Below, one piece after another: positions 42,487 to 51,923 of a stretch of DNA of 64,000 bases. Location of the stretch: NCBI RefSeq assembly GCF_034180645.1, contig NZ_JAXFNY010000005.1, positions 1 through 64,000 of the forward strand. The letters run 5' to 3'. The notes beneath the pieces were generated by a model that searched no databases, was not told the DNA's origin, and worked only from the letters and a program-made list of their open reading frames with translations. Positions within the stretch are counted from its first letter, which is position 1. Each line of letters begins with the position of its first letter. Source of the DNA: Mobiluncus sp034180645. Its GTDB lineage: Bacteria > Actinomycetota > Actinomycetes > Actinomycetales > Actinomycetaceae. Position numbers and translations under genes: made by a program.

Positions 42487-44592
42487 CTAGGGAACTTGCT
42501 GGTGCAGGCGCCGCAAAGCGTCCAACACCACCTGCGCGTCCTCGGTAGGCCACAAGGGCGGCAGGGAGGCTCGCAAAAAACCCCCATACCGCGCGGTCGC
42601 CAGACGCGAATCCAATACCGCCACCACCCCGCGGTCCGCGGCGGAACGCAGCAGCCGCCCGGTTCCCTGTGCTAGCAACAGGGCGGCATGAGTCAGGGAG
42701 ACCTCCATAAAGTCACTGCCCCCGGCACGTTTGACCGCGGCACAGCGCGCCTCAATGACGGGGTCGCTGGGAACCGGGAAAGGAATCCGGTCAATCAGCA
42801 CCAAACGACACGTATTTCCTGGTAGATCCACCCCTTGCCACAGCGAGAGAGTCCCCATCAGGCAAGCGGAAGTGTCCTCGCGCATATCTTTGACCAGGGC
42901 TGCCATGGAATCTTCACCTTGAACCATGATGGGTAAATCGGTGCGTTCCCGAAGTATTTCCCCCGCACGCTCGGCCATTTTGCGCGAGGAGAACAGCCCC
43001 AGCGCCCCGCCTCCCGAGGCCTCAACCAGATCCACCAGCCGATCCCAAAACACTTCGGGGTGCTCCCCGCGAGTGGGCGCAGGCAAGTCCCGAGCCAGAT
43101 ACAAAATGCCCTGCCGATCGTGGCGAAACGGGGAGCCGACATCTAGGGTTTCCGGCTGCGGTTCATCAAGCTGCAGACCCATCTTTTGCATGAGCGGAGC
43201 AAATGTGCCCCCCAGCTTGAGCGTGGCCGAGGTAGCGATGATGGCGTGTTCGCTCCACAACCGATTCGCGAGCTTTCCGGCCACATCCAGCGGAGCGGTG
43301 TAGAGCCGGGGTTCCTGGTCCGCATCGCGTCCCCGACTCAGCCACAGAATCGTTTCACCGTTCGCGACCGATTCCGGGGTCATCGTCTCAAGCGTATCTA
43401 ACAGGCTGGTCAGAATGGCTTTCGCGACGGCAGTCCTCGCGGCGTCCACTTTTTTTTCGCCGTCTGAACCCGCATCGGCCCCACCCTTCGCGCTCAACTC
43501 CGTCAGGGCGGCTTTCAAAGGCGGCAGGCACAGCAACCGGCATTCCGCCACTGCCTCAGGCATTTGTATGAAACGGCCATCTTCCAGATTCTGTAGTGCC
43601 ACACCCAGTGAGATAGCTTGCTGGGCGAGTTCCTCGCTACCGGAAACCCCCAAGCTGCCAGCCGCTTTGGCACAATTTGCCAACATATTGGCGCTGAACT
43701 CAGTAGACGCCTGAGAACGCACCCGTTCGGCAAGTTCATGAGCCTCATCAATGATGATGGCCTCACACTGGGGCAACGGATTCTGTTTCCCGGCAGCTTC
43801 TAGCCCAATCATGGCGTGGTTTGTCACTACCACCTGCGCCTGCGCTGCCTTGTCGCGAGCCGAGACCTGGAAGCACTCGGAACGGAACGGGCATTTTTCC
43901 CCGACACATTCCAAGCTGGAGAGGGAAACTTGCCGCCAAGCCCGAGAGCCGATACCGCGCGGGGCTTCGTCCCGATCCCCGGTCGGAGTTTCTCGAGCCC
44001 ACTCGTAGAGTTTCTTCGTTTCCGCAGCAAATCCCCGCATTTTCCGCGCGGCTTTCATCCCCTGTCCCGATACGGCCTCGCCACTCCCGTCAGCTGTGGG
44101 ACTCAGGGAATCTTCCATAGCGGAGAACAAATCGTCCTCGCTGCCTTCGTAACCGCCGTTCAATTTGTGCAGGCAGACGTAGTTTTGCCAGCCTTTGAGA
44201 ACCTCCACGCGCAGCTCGGAACCGGTCACGTTTTTCACCGCTTCCACCGCCAGCGGGGCATCCTTTGTGATGATTTGGTTTTGCAGAGCCAAAGTTGCGG
44301 TTGAAATGACCACTCGGGCATCCTCGTGCAGGCAATACAGCAGCGCCGGCAGTAAGTATCCCAAGGATTTCCCGGTTCCAGTCCCCGCCTGAACTGCTAA
44401 TTTGCCATCTGAGTGCAACGTCTGTTCCACCGCAGCCGCCATCGCCACCTGACCGGGACGCTCGCTGCCGCCCAATAAAGAAACCGCCTCAGTCAGGACC
44501 TTCTGCAGCTCTGAACTGGGAACATAGTCCGCAAAAGCGCCCGCCCCAGCAGCAGGTTTGACCGCGGCGCTATCATCAATCGTTTGTGACAC
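42487..44592 (-). CDS. DinG-like ATP-dependent helicase
   Basis: The 701-residue XPD/DinG-family helicase has Walker A AGTGTGKS at 69-76, a DEAH box at 282-285 (IIIDEAHELAERV), and four candidate Fe-S cluster cysteines (YVCLHK, then LEC-x4-C-x5-C). C-terminal motifs include LFSSRKMAERAGEIL and ALLLAQGTGRLLRS. Such helicases unwind DNA at stalled forks, R-loops or damage. GTG 44592 has GAGGGG seven bases upstream and gives a 17-base overlap with hflX; ATG 44616 is an alternative. It is convergent with lexA, 20 bases from its stop. Confidence 0.88.
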   Translation of the reverse strand: MSQTIDDSAAVKPAAGAGAFADYVPSSELQKVLTEAVSLLGGSERPGQVAMAAAVEQTLHSDGKLAVQAGTGTGKSLGYLLPALLYCLHEDARVVISTATLALQNQIITKDAPLAVEAVKNVTGSELRVEVLKGWQNYVCLHKLNGGYEGSEDDLFSAMEDSLSPTADGSGEAVSGQGMKAARKMRGFAAETKKLYEWARETPTGDRDEAPRGIGSRAWRQVSLSSLECVGEKCPFRSECFQVSARDKAAQAQVVVTNHAMIGLEAAGKQNPLPQCEAIIIDEAHELAERVRSQASTEFSANMLANCAKAAGSLGVSGSEELAQQAISLGVALQNLEDGRFIQMPEAVAECRLLCLPPLKAALTELSAKGGADAGSDGEKKVDAARTAVAKAILTSLLDTLETMTPESVANGETILWLSRGRDADQEPRLYTAPLDVAGKLANRLWSEHAIIATSATLKLGGTFAPLMQKMGLQLDEPQPETLDVGSPFRHDRQGILYLARDLPAPTRGEHPEVFWDRLVDLVEASGGGALGLFSSRKMAERAGEILRERTDLPIMVQGEDSMAALVKDMREDTSACLMGTLSLWQGVDLPGNTCRLVLIDRIPFPVPSDPVIEARCAAVKRAGGSDFMEVSLTHAALLLAQGTGRLLRSAADRGVVAVLDSRLATARYGGFLRASLPPLWPTEDAQVVLDALRRLHQQVP

Positions 44593-46105
44593 TGTCGGAC
44601 CCCTCGCCCGTTTCATGATTATCTTCCATAGCCTGATTAAGCAGTTTTGCCCCCAAAGCCGGGGGTACCCAGGCATCTACAAACGTGCCGTCCTCACGAT
44701 TCTGGCGGGTCAAGAGTTTGCCGTCACGATAAATCCGTTCCAGCAGACCCGTGTTTTCCCACTTCACCACGACTCGAACCCGTTGCCCCGGCCAGGGCAG
44801 ACGGTCGGCAATAGCATCCTGCAGAGCGGCAATGCCTTCCCCGGTTCGGGCCGAAACGTAGTATGCCTCCGGTAGGGAATGACGCAGCAGCGCAAGAGCG
44901 GGAGACGTAGCCTGATCGATTTTGTTTACCACCATCATGACCGGGACATCCTCGATGCCCTCCACAGCCTCCAGGGTGGCATCCACCGCCGCGATTTGAG
45001 CCAGCGGGTTGGGGTTAGAACCATCCACAACGTGCAAAATCAAATCAGCCATAGCGGTTTCTTCCAAAGTAGAACGAAAAGCCTCCACCAGTTCAGTAGG
45101 CAGGCGCCGCACGAACCCAACCGTATCTGTCAGGGTGTATTCCCGCCCTTCCGGAGTATGAGTCCGGCGCACGCTGGGGTCAAGGGTGGCAAACAGGGCA
45201 TCATGCACCAGCAGATTGGCCCCCGCCAGCCGATTCAATAGCGAGGACTTGCCGGCGTTGGTATATCCCACAATCGCCACCGCTGGAATCTCCACAGCTC
45301 TACGACTGGCTCGTTTCGCCTCACGAGTTGGAGCCAAAGATTTTAGGGTGCGCCGCAGCCGAGCCATCCGGGAACGAATCCGGCGCCGATCGAGTTCAAT
45401 CTTGGTTTCACCCGGTCCGCGTGCGCCAATACCCTCACCGGCGGCAGCACGCCCCCCGGCTTGACGGCTCATCGATTCGCCCCAGCCACGCAGTCGCGGC
45501 AGCAGGTATTCCAACTGAGCCAGTTCCACTTGGGCTTTGCCTTCTCTCGAAGTGGCATGCTGGGCAAAAATATCCAAAATGAGGGCGGTACGGTCTATTA
45601 CCTTGACTTTTACCACGTCCTCAAGGGCGCGACGTTGACTGGGAGCTAACTCATCATCGACGATGACCGTATCCGCCCCCAGAGCGGCAACCTGAGCTTG
45701 CAGTTCACGGGCTTTGCCCCGCCCCAGGAAAGTCGCTACGTCCGGTTTCTCGCGCCGCTGCAGCAGCCCGGCCAATACGACAGCCCCCGCCGTTTTCGCT
45801 AGGGCAGCAAGCTCTTGTAGTGACAATTCGGCCTCGTCCCGGTCGGCAGCGAAAATCCCCACCAAAATGACCTTTTCCAACCGCACTTCACGGTACTCAA
45901 CCTCACTGATGTCCTGCAGCTCGGAACCGATGGATTCCACCCGCCCCAAGGCATAGCGATCGGCCCACCGCTGGGCTTGTTCGGCAGCATCGTGTTGAGA
46001 CCGGTGCGGATTGTCAGGCGCAGGTTCCTCTCCCGTTGGCGGCGCAACGGCAGCAACGGGCGAAAGGACACCCAAGTTCGGGCAATCCTCCGTGTTTTCC
46101 TGCAA
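44576..46105 (-). CDS. hflX: Ribosome-associated GTPase HflX
   Basis: The 509-residue GTPase has the N-terminal HflX domain (ELQAQVAALGADTVIVDDELAPSQ), a coiled linker with GPGETKIELDRRRI, and a G domain with GYTNAGKSSLLNRL, DTVGF and NKID. It splits stalled or 100S ribosomes under stress. TTG 46105 is chosen because AAGGA precedes it by seven bases; the open frame runs 16 codons further. It overlaps the DinG-like helicase gene. Confidence 0.94.
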   Translation of the reverse strand: MQENTEDCPNLGVLSPVAAVAPPTGEEPAPDNPHRSQHDAAEQAQRWADRYALGRVESIGSELQDISEVEYREVRLEKVILVGIFAADRDEAELSLQELAALAKTAGAVVLAGLLQRREKPDVATFLGRGKARELQAQVAALGADTVIVDDELAPSQRRALEDVVKVKVIDRTALILDIFAQHATSREGKAQVELAQLEYLLPRLRGWGESMSRQAGGRAAAGEGIGARGPGETKIELDRRRIRSRMARLRRTLKSLAPTREAKRASRRAVEIPAVAIVGYTNAGKSSLLNRLAGANLLVHDALFATLDPSVRRTHTPEGREYTLTDTVGFVRRLPTELVEAFRSTLEETAMADLILHVVDGSNPNPLAQIAAVDATLEAVEGIEDVPVMMVVNKIDQATSPALALLRHSLPEAYYVSARTGEGIAALQDAIADRLPWPGQRVRVVVKWENTGLLERIYRDGKLLTRQNREDGTFVDAWVPPALGAKLLNQAMEDNHETGEGSDSVTND

Positions 46106-46168
46106 GTTACGTTCCTTCCGCCTAGAATTTAGGGTATCTCCCAGCCCATGCAAGTAAAGGTTTGAGCT

Positions 46169-47146
46169 TTGGTTTTAAAGGATACAACGGACCCCGGAGA
46201 CAAAAATTCTAACGCTCCGTCTGAGCGGCGCGTGTCCCCGTTTGGCCAGTCGCTTCCCCGCACGGCACCCGTTCCCAGTCCTGCCGATGAACGCCTCAAG
46301 AATCGCCACAAGGCCCTGTACAACGTGCCTGACTGGCGCTCTGAAGAAGAAATCATCCTCGAAGCAGCCGAACTCGATTCCACCATTATGGTTCCCGAAC
46401 AACTGCGCCGAAACAAGTCGAAAGTCATTGATTCCGAGCCCGAGAGAACCACCGCCAATCCCTCACAACCCGCCGAAATCGAAGCTCCGGCGCAACCCGC
46501 CGCCGAAAATGCCACTTTATCAGCGACTACGGAAACGACTGGGGACGAAACGGTCTATCCTCAGCCCGGAACCCCGACCTCCAGCAATCCGGCACCGCCC
46601 CCAGAGATGAAAACGAGGAAAACCGCGAACGCTTCGGATGCTTCCCAGGCCGACCACTCCGCAAAAACGGCACAAAAACCCATCATTCAGGGTCATTCGC
46701 AGCTTATTTCGCAGCACGTGGAGCGCCACGCCCCGTCAAACCGTCCCCCGACCGAGCCGCACTCGCCTGCGGAAATCGCCAATCTCGTAGTACGACTGCT
46801 GGCAAACCTTCTGGTGCTGACGATTCCCACCCTGTGCGTGCTGCTGCTCTCCGGCTGGGGCCCGCAGGAAATTGCCATCATTTTTGAAGACTTTTGGCCC
46901 TACCTCGGCCTGTCATTGCTGGTCACAGTGGTCTTAGTCGTTTTGGATGAAGCGGTACAAACCGTGGCGCTCCATGTGAAAGTTCCGCAACTGTTGGAGT
47001 GGATGATTGAGTTCGTGCTTTCTGCCCTAGGCGCCGGCGTTTGCTTATTTTTCTTTACGCACAGCATTTTGGGAGCGTTCCTGCTGGGACTGATTGTCAG
47101 TGTGCTCACTTCGTTAATCAGTCACGTGGTCGCTAAACTTTTCTGA
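46169..47146 (+). CDS. Unknown protein: disordered N-half, four-segment membrane domain
   Basis: I do not recognise this 325-residue protein. Residues 1-200 are polar and rich in Pro, Ala, Thr and Glu, probably disordered and cytoplasmic, with a helical piece RHKALYNVPDWRSEEEIILEAAELDS at about 46-71. Residues 207-228, 243-260, 276-296 and 299-320 are hydrophobic and likely form four membrane helices. The start is TTG 46169, with AAAGG eight bases upstream. It is divergent from hflX and followed after 18 bases by a methyltransferase gene. Confidence 0.65.
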   Translation: MVLKDTTDPGDKNSNAPSERRVSPFGQSLPRTAPVPSPADERLKNRHKALYNVPDWRSEEEIILEAAELDSTIMVPEQLRRNKSKVIDSEPERTTANPSQPAEIEAPAQPAAENATLSATTETTGDETVYPQPGTPTSSNPAPPPEMKTRKTANASDASQADHSAKTAQKPIIQGHSQLISQHVERHAPSNRPPTEPHSPAEIANLVVRLLANLLVLTIPTLCVLLLSGWGPQEIAIIFEDFWPYLGLSLLVTVVLVVLDEAVQTVALHVKVPQLLEWMIEFVLSALGAGVCLFFFTHSILGAFLLGLIVSVLTSLISHVVAKLF

Positions 47147-47164
47147 GACAAGTTAGGAGACCAG

Positions 47165-47809
47165 TTGAGTCCGCAGCCTGCCGGCGAGCACTATTTCGCA
47201 GCCACTCCCCATTCCGAGAGCTCCACTCGGGAGTTGACCGTTTCTATAGCCGGTCGTGATTTTCGTGTCACGACGGCTCACGGGGTTTTTTCTGGTCACG
47301 GTTTGGACAAGGGCACTGAGGTGTTATTGCGTAAAGTTCCCTCCCTGCCCTCCTCGTCAGAGCTGGGGGGGTCAGGAGTTTTGGTCGATGTGGGCTGCGG
47401 ATGGGGGCCGTTGGCGCTGACTCTAGCCGCCGAGCGACCCTCCGCCCAGGTCTACGCCGTGGACGTAAACACCCGCGCCCTGGAGCTGACCAGTGCAAAC
47501 GCAGCCGCTAACGGTCTGACTAATATTCAGGCACTGAGCGAAGCTGAGGCTTTTGCGACCCTGGGGCCAAACTCTGTGGATGTCATTTGGTCCAACCCGC
47601 CGGTACGGGTGGGCAAAGCGGCGCTGCACGCGATGTGGGAGGCCTGGCGAACTCGTTTAAAGCCGGAGGGAGTCGCTTACCTCGTGATGGGCCGCAACCT
47701 GGGATCCGATCCGTTCCTGGCATATCTAAACGAGCACGGCTGGGCCGGGGAAAAAATCGCCTCCTCGAAAGGATTTCGGGTGCTGCAGCTACGCCGGGGC
47801 GCCGCTTGA
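47165..47809 (+). CDS. Class I SAM-dependent methyltransferase (RsmC-like)
   Basis: The 214-residue enzyme has the SAM motif LVDVGCGWGPLALTLA, an acidic VYAVDVNTRALELT loop and the catalytic NPPV motif (IWSNPPVRVGK), as in RsmC/RlmG guanine-N2 methyltransferases. It is the short form that lacks the duplicated N-domain of E. coli RsmC. TTG 47165 has TAGGAG five bases upstream. Its target is probably rRNA but cannot be assigned. An 8-bp GC-rich hairpin spans its stop codon. Confidence 0.85.
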   Translation: MSPQPAGEHYFAATPHSESSTRELTVSIAGRDFRVTTAHGVFSGHGLDKGTEVLLRKVPSLPSSSELGGSGVLVDVGCGWGPLALTLAAERPSAQVYAVDVNTRALELTSANAAANGLTNIQALSEAEAFATLGPNSVDVIWSNPPVRVGKAALHAMWEAWRTRLKPEGVAYLVMGRNLGSDPFLAYLNEHGWAGEKIASSKGFRVLQLRRGAA

Positions 47810-47818
47810 GGGCGCCCC
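47796..47818 (+). other. GC-rich hairpin across the methyltransferase stop codon
   Basis: GGGGCGCC (47796-47803) and GGCGCCCC (47811-47818) form a perfect 8-bp stem with a 7-base loop containing the stop TGA. There is no T run, so it may be a 3' stability element rather than an intrinsic terminator. Confidence 0.4.
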
Positions 47819-47970
47819 CCCGGACAGTCTGGACAGATGAAAACCGCGGGTTTTCGACCATGCTGCGAGTGTCACCGACAAACAACGGCCAAATTCCCTG
47901 TGAACAGTGCCGTTATGGGTAGCTGAATTATTCGGCCCCCCGTTTTCACCCAAATCACGAGCCCGCCCCG

Positions 47971-47976
47971 TAACAT
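47971..47976 (+). promoter_or_regulatory. Candidate -10 hexamer of a leaderless YbjN-gene mRNA
   Basis: TAACAT ends exactly six bases before ATG 47983, and no Shine-Dalgarno sequence lies in between. Confidence 0.4.
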
Positions 47977-47982
47977 TAAATT

Positions 47983-48912
47983 ATGCCGCAGTTGACTGCT
48001 CAGCGTCCGCGGGTGGTGACACTGGAACGCGTCTGCGAAGCCCTCGATGGTGCTTCTCGCAGCTATGTTGTGGACGTTTACGACTCTAGGCGCACGGTGA
48101 TGATGCCTGGCGCAACCGCCACCAGTTACATTGACTTGGTGACGGGGGTCTTGCGCATGCGCTCGGTCTGGCGCGCCACGGTTTCCGTCCATGAACGCTC
48201 TCGGCTGCTGCCCTACGTCCTGCACCACAATCGCGAGGCTGTCGGTCCAAGAGTGGTGACTTATCTGCACGGCAATCACTATCATCTCTGTGCCCAGACG
48301 AACGCCCAGGTCACTGTCGGTATGGGCGACCAGCAGTTGGAAGCCCATCTGTTGCTGGCTTTGATTATGGCTGAACGGTTCTTTTCCAGCGTAGAAGCCG
48401 ATTTTCCCTGTGAGCTAGACGCGGAAACGGACTTTTCCCATCATGACCTGCTGCCCAAACAGCACATTGTCCAGATTGTTCCAGGGTTTTCGGATAATGC
48501 GCTCACCGCGCCGGTCAGTGTAGAGTCGGTTGCCCAGGCCGCAGACCGACTCAACCTGCGAGTATATCGTGACGGCACGGTACTGCGCCTGCGTGATTCA
48601 GACGACTTGATGGTTCTGCGGCTATTCGGGGAAGACACCTGGCTATCCACCTCTATGCTGGTTGAGCTGGGACAGCTGTTTCCTGCCGAAAGTTTGTTTG
48701 ATGCCATCAATGAGTTAAATACGTTCAACACCTTGGGTGTAACTTCGGTTCTGGGGATGCGGACCCAATCCTACCTGCGTTTTGATTACCTGGTTCCCGT
48801 GGGTGAAGGTCTGAGCGAACGTCAGTTAGACACGGAAATCGTGGCGGGATTGTCAGTGACCCAGAATCTGGCTGCGAGCCTGCGCAAAAAAGCTCCGACC
48901 CTGTTCCTCTAA
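47983..48912 (+). CDS. Tandem YbjN-domain protein
   Basis: The 309-residue soluble protein appears to hold two YbjN-like (type III secretion chaperone-like fold) domains, about 10-150 and 168-300. Each starts with a short helix and a beta-rich segment (YVVDVYDSRRTVMM; LRVYRDGTVLRLRDSDDLMVLRLFG) and ends with LxxxNxF-like helices (FDAINELNTFNTLG). YbjN proteins are widespread in actinobacteria, with no settled function. Its last 60 bases overlap the end of the convergent miaA, so the two genes share sequence on opposite strands. Confidence 0.75.
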   Translation: MPQLTAQRPRVVTLERVCEALDGASRSYVVDVYDSRRTVMMPGATATSYIDLVTGVLRMRSVWRATVSVHERSRLLPYVLHHNREAVGPRVVTYLHGNHYHLCAQTNAQVTVGMGDQQLEAHLLLALIMAERFFSSVEADFPCELDAETDFSHHDLLPKQHIVQIVPGFSDNALTAPVSVESVAQAADRLNLRVYRDGTVLRLRDSDDLMVLRLFGEDTWLSTSMLVELGQLFPAESLFDAINELNTFNTLGVTSVLGMRTQSYLRFDYLVPVGEGLSERQLDTEIVAGLSVTQNLAASLRKKAPTLFL

Positions 48913-49812
48913 GCCGGTGTGACTCCAGGCGACTTCCATTGCTCGTTTGTCACGGCGGAACCACTTGATTTGTCGCCGGGACAGCTGCCGGGTCGCCAAA
49001 GCGGTGGCCGCGATACCGTCCTCTACCGTCATCTCACCGCGCAGCACCGCCAGCGCTTGGCTGTATCCGGTGGCCTTTTGCGCGGTAATACCCAAGGGGT
49101 GAGCCCGGTCGGCAGCGAGTTGTGCCGTTTCCTCAAGTAGTCCTTGGCTAAACATTTCGCGTGAACGGGCATTGATGCGTTCGTCCAGTTCATCAAGGTT
49201 TCGAGTCAGGTAAAACACGTGGGTGTCCGGTTGCCAGTATTCTCCGCGGGGCAAAGTCGCGGAAAATGGGCGACCGGTAATTTCCATGACTTCCAAGGCT
49301 CTGACCAGGCGACGCGCGTTCATCGGCTCGATGGTTTCTGCCGCTTTCGGGTCTTTGCGCTGCAAGATTTCGTGCAGTTGTGCCGCTCCGAGTTGCTCCG
49401 CCTGCGCCTCCCACCGGGCGCGAACCGCGGGGTCGGTGGGCGGGAACTCCAACACATCCAGCATCGCCCGCACGTACAGCCCACTACCCCCCACTACCAG
49501 GGGCAAAGCGCCACGTGTTTCAATCGCCTCCACGTCAGAACGGGCACGTTTCTGATAAGCCGCCACCGAGGCTTCTGCATCGGGCCACAGCACGTCTATC
49601 TGATGGTGCGGAATCCCGCGGCGTTGGGATTCCGGGGTTTTCGCGGTACCCACATCCATGCCCCGATAAAGCTGGAAAGCGTCCGCGCTGATAATCTCTA
49701 CCCCGCCCGGAAACCTAGCGTTAAGCTCCGGGTCGCGGGACACTCGCTGCGCAAAATCCAGCCCCAGGTTGCTTTTTCCCGTAGCGGTCGGCCCCACAAT
49801 CGCAACAATCAC
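48853..49812 (-). CDS. miaA: tRNA dimethylallyltransferase
   Basis: The 319-residue enzyme attaches a dimethylallyl group to A37 of tRNAs that read UNN codons. It has the P-loop GPTATGKSNLGL, DAFQLYRGMDVGTAK, GGSGLYVRAML and NARRLVRALEV. It continues the miaB reading direction after an 11-base gap, so the two consecutive modification steps (i6A, then ms2i6A) are encoded together. Its C-terminal end, about 20 residues, overlaps the convergent YbjN-type gene. Confidence 0.95.
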   Translation of the reverse strand: MIVAIVGPTATGKSNLGLDFAQRVSRDPELNARFPGGVEIISADAFQLYRGMDVGTAKTPESQRRGIPHHQIDVLWPDAEASVAAYQKRARSDVEAIETRGALPLVVGGSGLYVRAMLDVLEFPPTDPAVRARWEAQAEQLGAAQLHEILQRKDPKAAETIEPMNARRLVRALEVMEITGRPFSATLPRGEYWQPDTHVFYLTRNLDELDERINARSREMFSQGLLEETAQLAADRAHPLGITAQKATGYSQALAVLRGEMTVEDGIAATALATRQLSRRQIKWFRRDKRAMEVAWSHTGLEEQGRSFFAQARSQILGH

Positions 49813-49822
49813 GGTTTGGTCC

Positions 49823-51322
49823 CTAACTCGTTGGTCCCGGCTTTAGTCCGGGCATTCCCAAGAGGGTGCCGCGAGGTTTGTCGAGATGCGCCGCTTCCCA
49901 CAAGTCACCGGCGCGAGTGGGGCGAACGGTGAATACGCCGCCTGGAGTGAGGGCGGAATCCGCCACGAGGTGATGCGGCGCACCGTGGGTCACACCGACC
50001 GTCACAAAATCCCCGGGACGGACCTTAGCGCCTTGGGGAACCGCAAAGTGAACCAAACGATTGTCTCGGGCACGTCCGCTCATTCGCGCAGTAGCTCCGT
50101 CTTTGCGGCCACCCGCGGTGACCAGGACTTCCACCGTCTGCCCCTCTAGCTTTTCGTTTTCCTCCAAGGTGATTGTTTCTTGCAGTTCCAAGAGTCTTTG
50201 GTAGCGCTGCGCCACGACTTCCGGGTCCACCTGGTCATCTCGATCGGCAGCGGGAGTTCCGGGGCGGCGGGAATAAATGAACGTGAACGCGGCTTGGAAC
50301 CGAGCTTCGCGCAAAACGTCGAGGGTATCTTGGAAGTCAGCCTCAGTTTCACCGGGAAATCCGACGATGACATCGGTGGTGATGGCGGCTTCCGGTATCG
50401 CTAATCTGACTTCTCGCAGAATTCTTAAAAATCGTTCCGACCGGTAGGAACGCCGCATCTGCCGCAAGATTCGGTCCGAACCGGATTGCAGTGGAAAATG
50501 CAGGGAAGGCATCACCGTCGGAGTCTGTGCCATTGCGGCGATGACGTCCTCGGTAAAAGCCGCGGGGTGGGGCGAAGTGAAACGTAAGCGTTCCAGTCCC
50601 GGCGTTTTTCCTACAGCTCGCAGCAAATCAGCAAAAGCGCCGCGCCTTCCGAAGCTCATTCCGTAGCTGTTCACATTTTGCCCCAGCAAGGTCACTTCCA
50701 CAGCTCCCGCGTCCACTACCGCCTGCACCTCCGCCAGAATATCGGCGGGATTCCGATCCCGTTCCCGACCCCGCAGGGAAGGCACTATACAAAATGTGCA
50801 GGTGTTGTTGCACCCCACAGAGATGGATACCCAGGCTGAAGCCGGGGATTGCCGGTGCGCCGGCAGGACGGAGGGAAAGACTTTCAGGCTTTCCTCGATT
50901 TCCACCGCGGCTTCTTGGTTGTGTTCGGCACGCTTCAACAACACCGGGAGGGCGTCGATATTATGCGTCCCGAACACTGCGTCTACCCACGGAGCCCGGT
51001 CGAGGATTTTCGCGCCTTCCTGCTGGGCGAAGCATCCTCCCACGGCAATCATCATTCCGGGGCGATTTCGTTTCACATCTGCCAGCTGCCCTAAATGGCC
51101 GTAGAGTTTTGTTCCGGCAGCCTCACGCACCGAGCAGGTATTCAAAACCACCAGGTCAGCCCCGCCATCTCCGGCGTTGGTAGCGCGCGCAGCTTTTTGC
51201 GGAACCTCCTCAACCGGCACCCAACCGGCAGCGTCAAGCAAGCCAGCCATGCGTTCGGAGTCGTGTTCGTTCATCTGGCAGCCAAGCGTTTTCACCAGGT
51301 AAGTTCGCGGAGTTTCCATCAC
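49823..51322 (-). CDS. miaB: tRNA-2-methylthio-N6-dimethylallyladenosine synthase
   Basis: The 499-residue radical-SAM methylthiotransferase has the N-terminal cluster domain (LVKTLGCQMNEHDSERM, further Cys in NTCSVREAA and GGCFAQQEG), the radical SAM motif CNNTCTFC, and a C-terminal TRAM domain that binds tRNA. It adds the methylthio group to i6A37 made by MiaA. ATG 51322 is used; an ATG one codon in is equivalent. It follows the cinA-recX-recA group on the same strand. Confidence 0.96.
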   Translation of the reverse strand: MMETPRTYLVKTLGCQMNEHDSERMAGLLDAAGWVPVEEVPQKAARATNAGDGGADLVVLNTCSVREAAGTKLYGHLGQLADVKRNRPGMMIAVGGCFAQQEGAKILDRAPWVDAVFGTHNIDALPVLLKRAEHNQEAAVEIEESLKVFPSVLPAHRQSPASAWVSISVGCNNTCTFCIVPSLRGRERDRNPADILAEVQAVVDAGAVEVTLLGQNVNSYGMSFGRRGAFADLLRAVGKTPGLERLRFTSPHPAAFTEDVIAAMAQTPTVMPSLHFPLQSGSDRILRQMRRSYRSERFLRILREVRLAIPEAAITTDVIVGFPGETEADFQDTLDVLREARFQAAFTFIYSRRPGTPAADRDDQVDPEVVAQRYQRLLELQETITLEENEKLEGQTVEVLVTAGGRKDGATARMSGRARDNRLVHFAVPQGAKVRPGDFVTVGVTHGAPHHLVADSALTPGGVFTVRPTRAGDLWEAAHLDKPRGTLLGMPGLKPGPTS

Positions 51323-51407
51323 CGGCTCATTTTATGTCATGCCGCTGATGCCGTCACTTTCGCCACCCAAAGCCGACCGCCGCGACTGGACGCTACTTCC
51401 GGGATTC

Positions 51408-51893
51408 TCAGCCCAAGTGAGACACCAGTAACTCCAAAGCCGCCCGCACAAATGACGCGCGAACTTCTGGGCGAGTGCCTGGCTGGTTGACCTCCCGCAC
51501 TTCTGTGCCTTGTGAAGTGGCTAGGCTGACATACCCTTTCCCCGGCGCCACGCCTTCATCCGGGCCGGGACCCGCAACTCCGGTGGTAGCCAGCGCATAA
51601 TCCGAGTGAAACATCTCTCGTACCGCAGTGCTCATCTGTACCGCAACCTGAGGGTCATAGGCAGTGTTTGTTTGCAGCAGCTGTGGACTCACTCCCAGCA
51701 CCGCGGTTTTCATCGCATCGGAATACGTCACGACTCCGCCGCGAAATGTTTGGGAAGCCCCGGGGATTCTGACGAAAGCATCTGCCAGCAGACCCCCGGT
51801 CAGCGATTCCGCACACGAAATCGATCGTCCCTGCTCACTGAGTTTCCCCAGCGCTTTGGTGGCTAATTCATCAGCCGATACGGCGTCACTCAT
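51408..51893 (-). CDS. CinA C-terminal domain protein (nicotinamide-nucleotide amidase-like)
   Basis: The 161-residue protein is the stand-alone CinA/PncC domain: CAESLTGGLLADAFVRIPGASQTFRGGVVTYSD, ALATTGVAGPGPDEG and GKGYVSLA are diagnostic. Such proteins deamidate nicotinamide mononucleotide. I prefer ATG 51893, with GGAAG five bases upstream, over ATG 51905. The gene lies between recX and miaB, its usual place in actinobacteria. Confidence 0.92.
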   Translation of the reverse strand: MSDAVSADELATKALGKLSEQGRSISCAESLTGGLLADAFVRIPGASQTFRGGVVTYSDAMKTAVLGVSPQLLQTNTAYDPQVAVQMSTAVREMFHSDYALATTGVAGPGPDEGVAPGKGYVSLATSQGTEVREVNQPGTRPEVRASFVRAALELLVSHLG

Positions 51894-51923
51894 CGGTTCT
51901 TCCATCCTCGGTTCGTCCCCACG

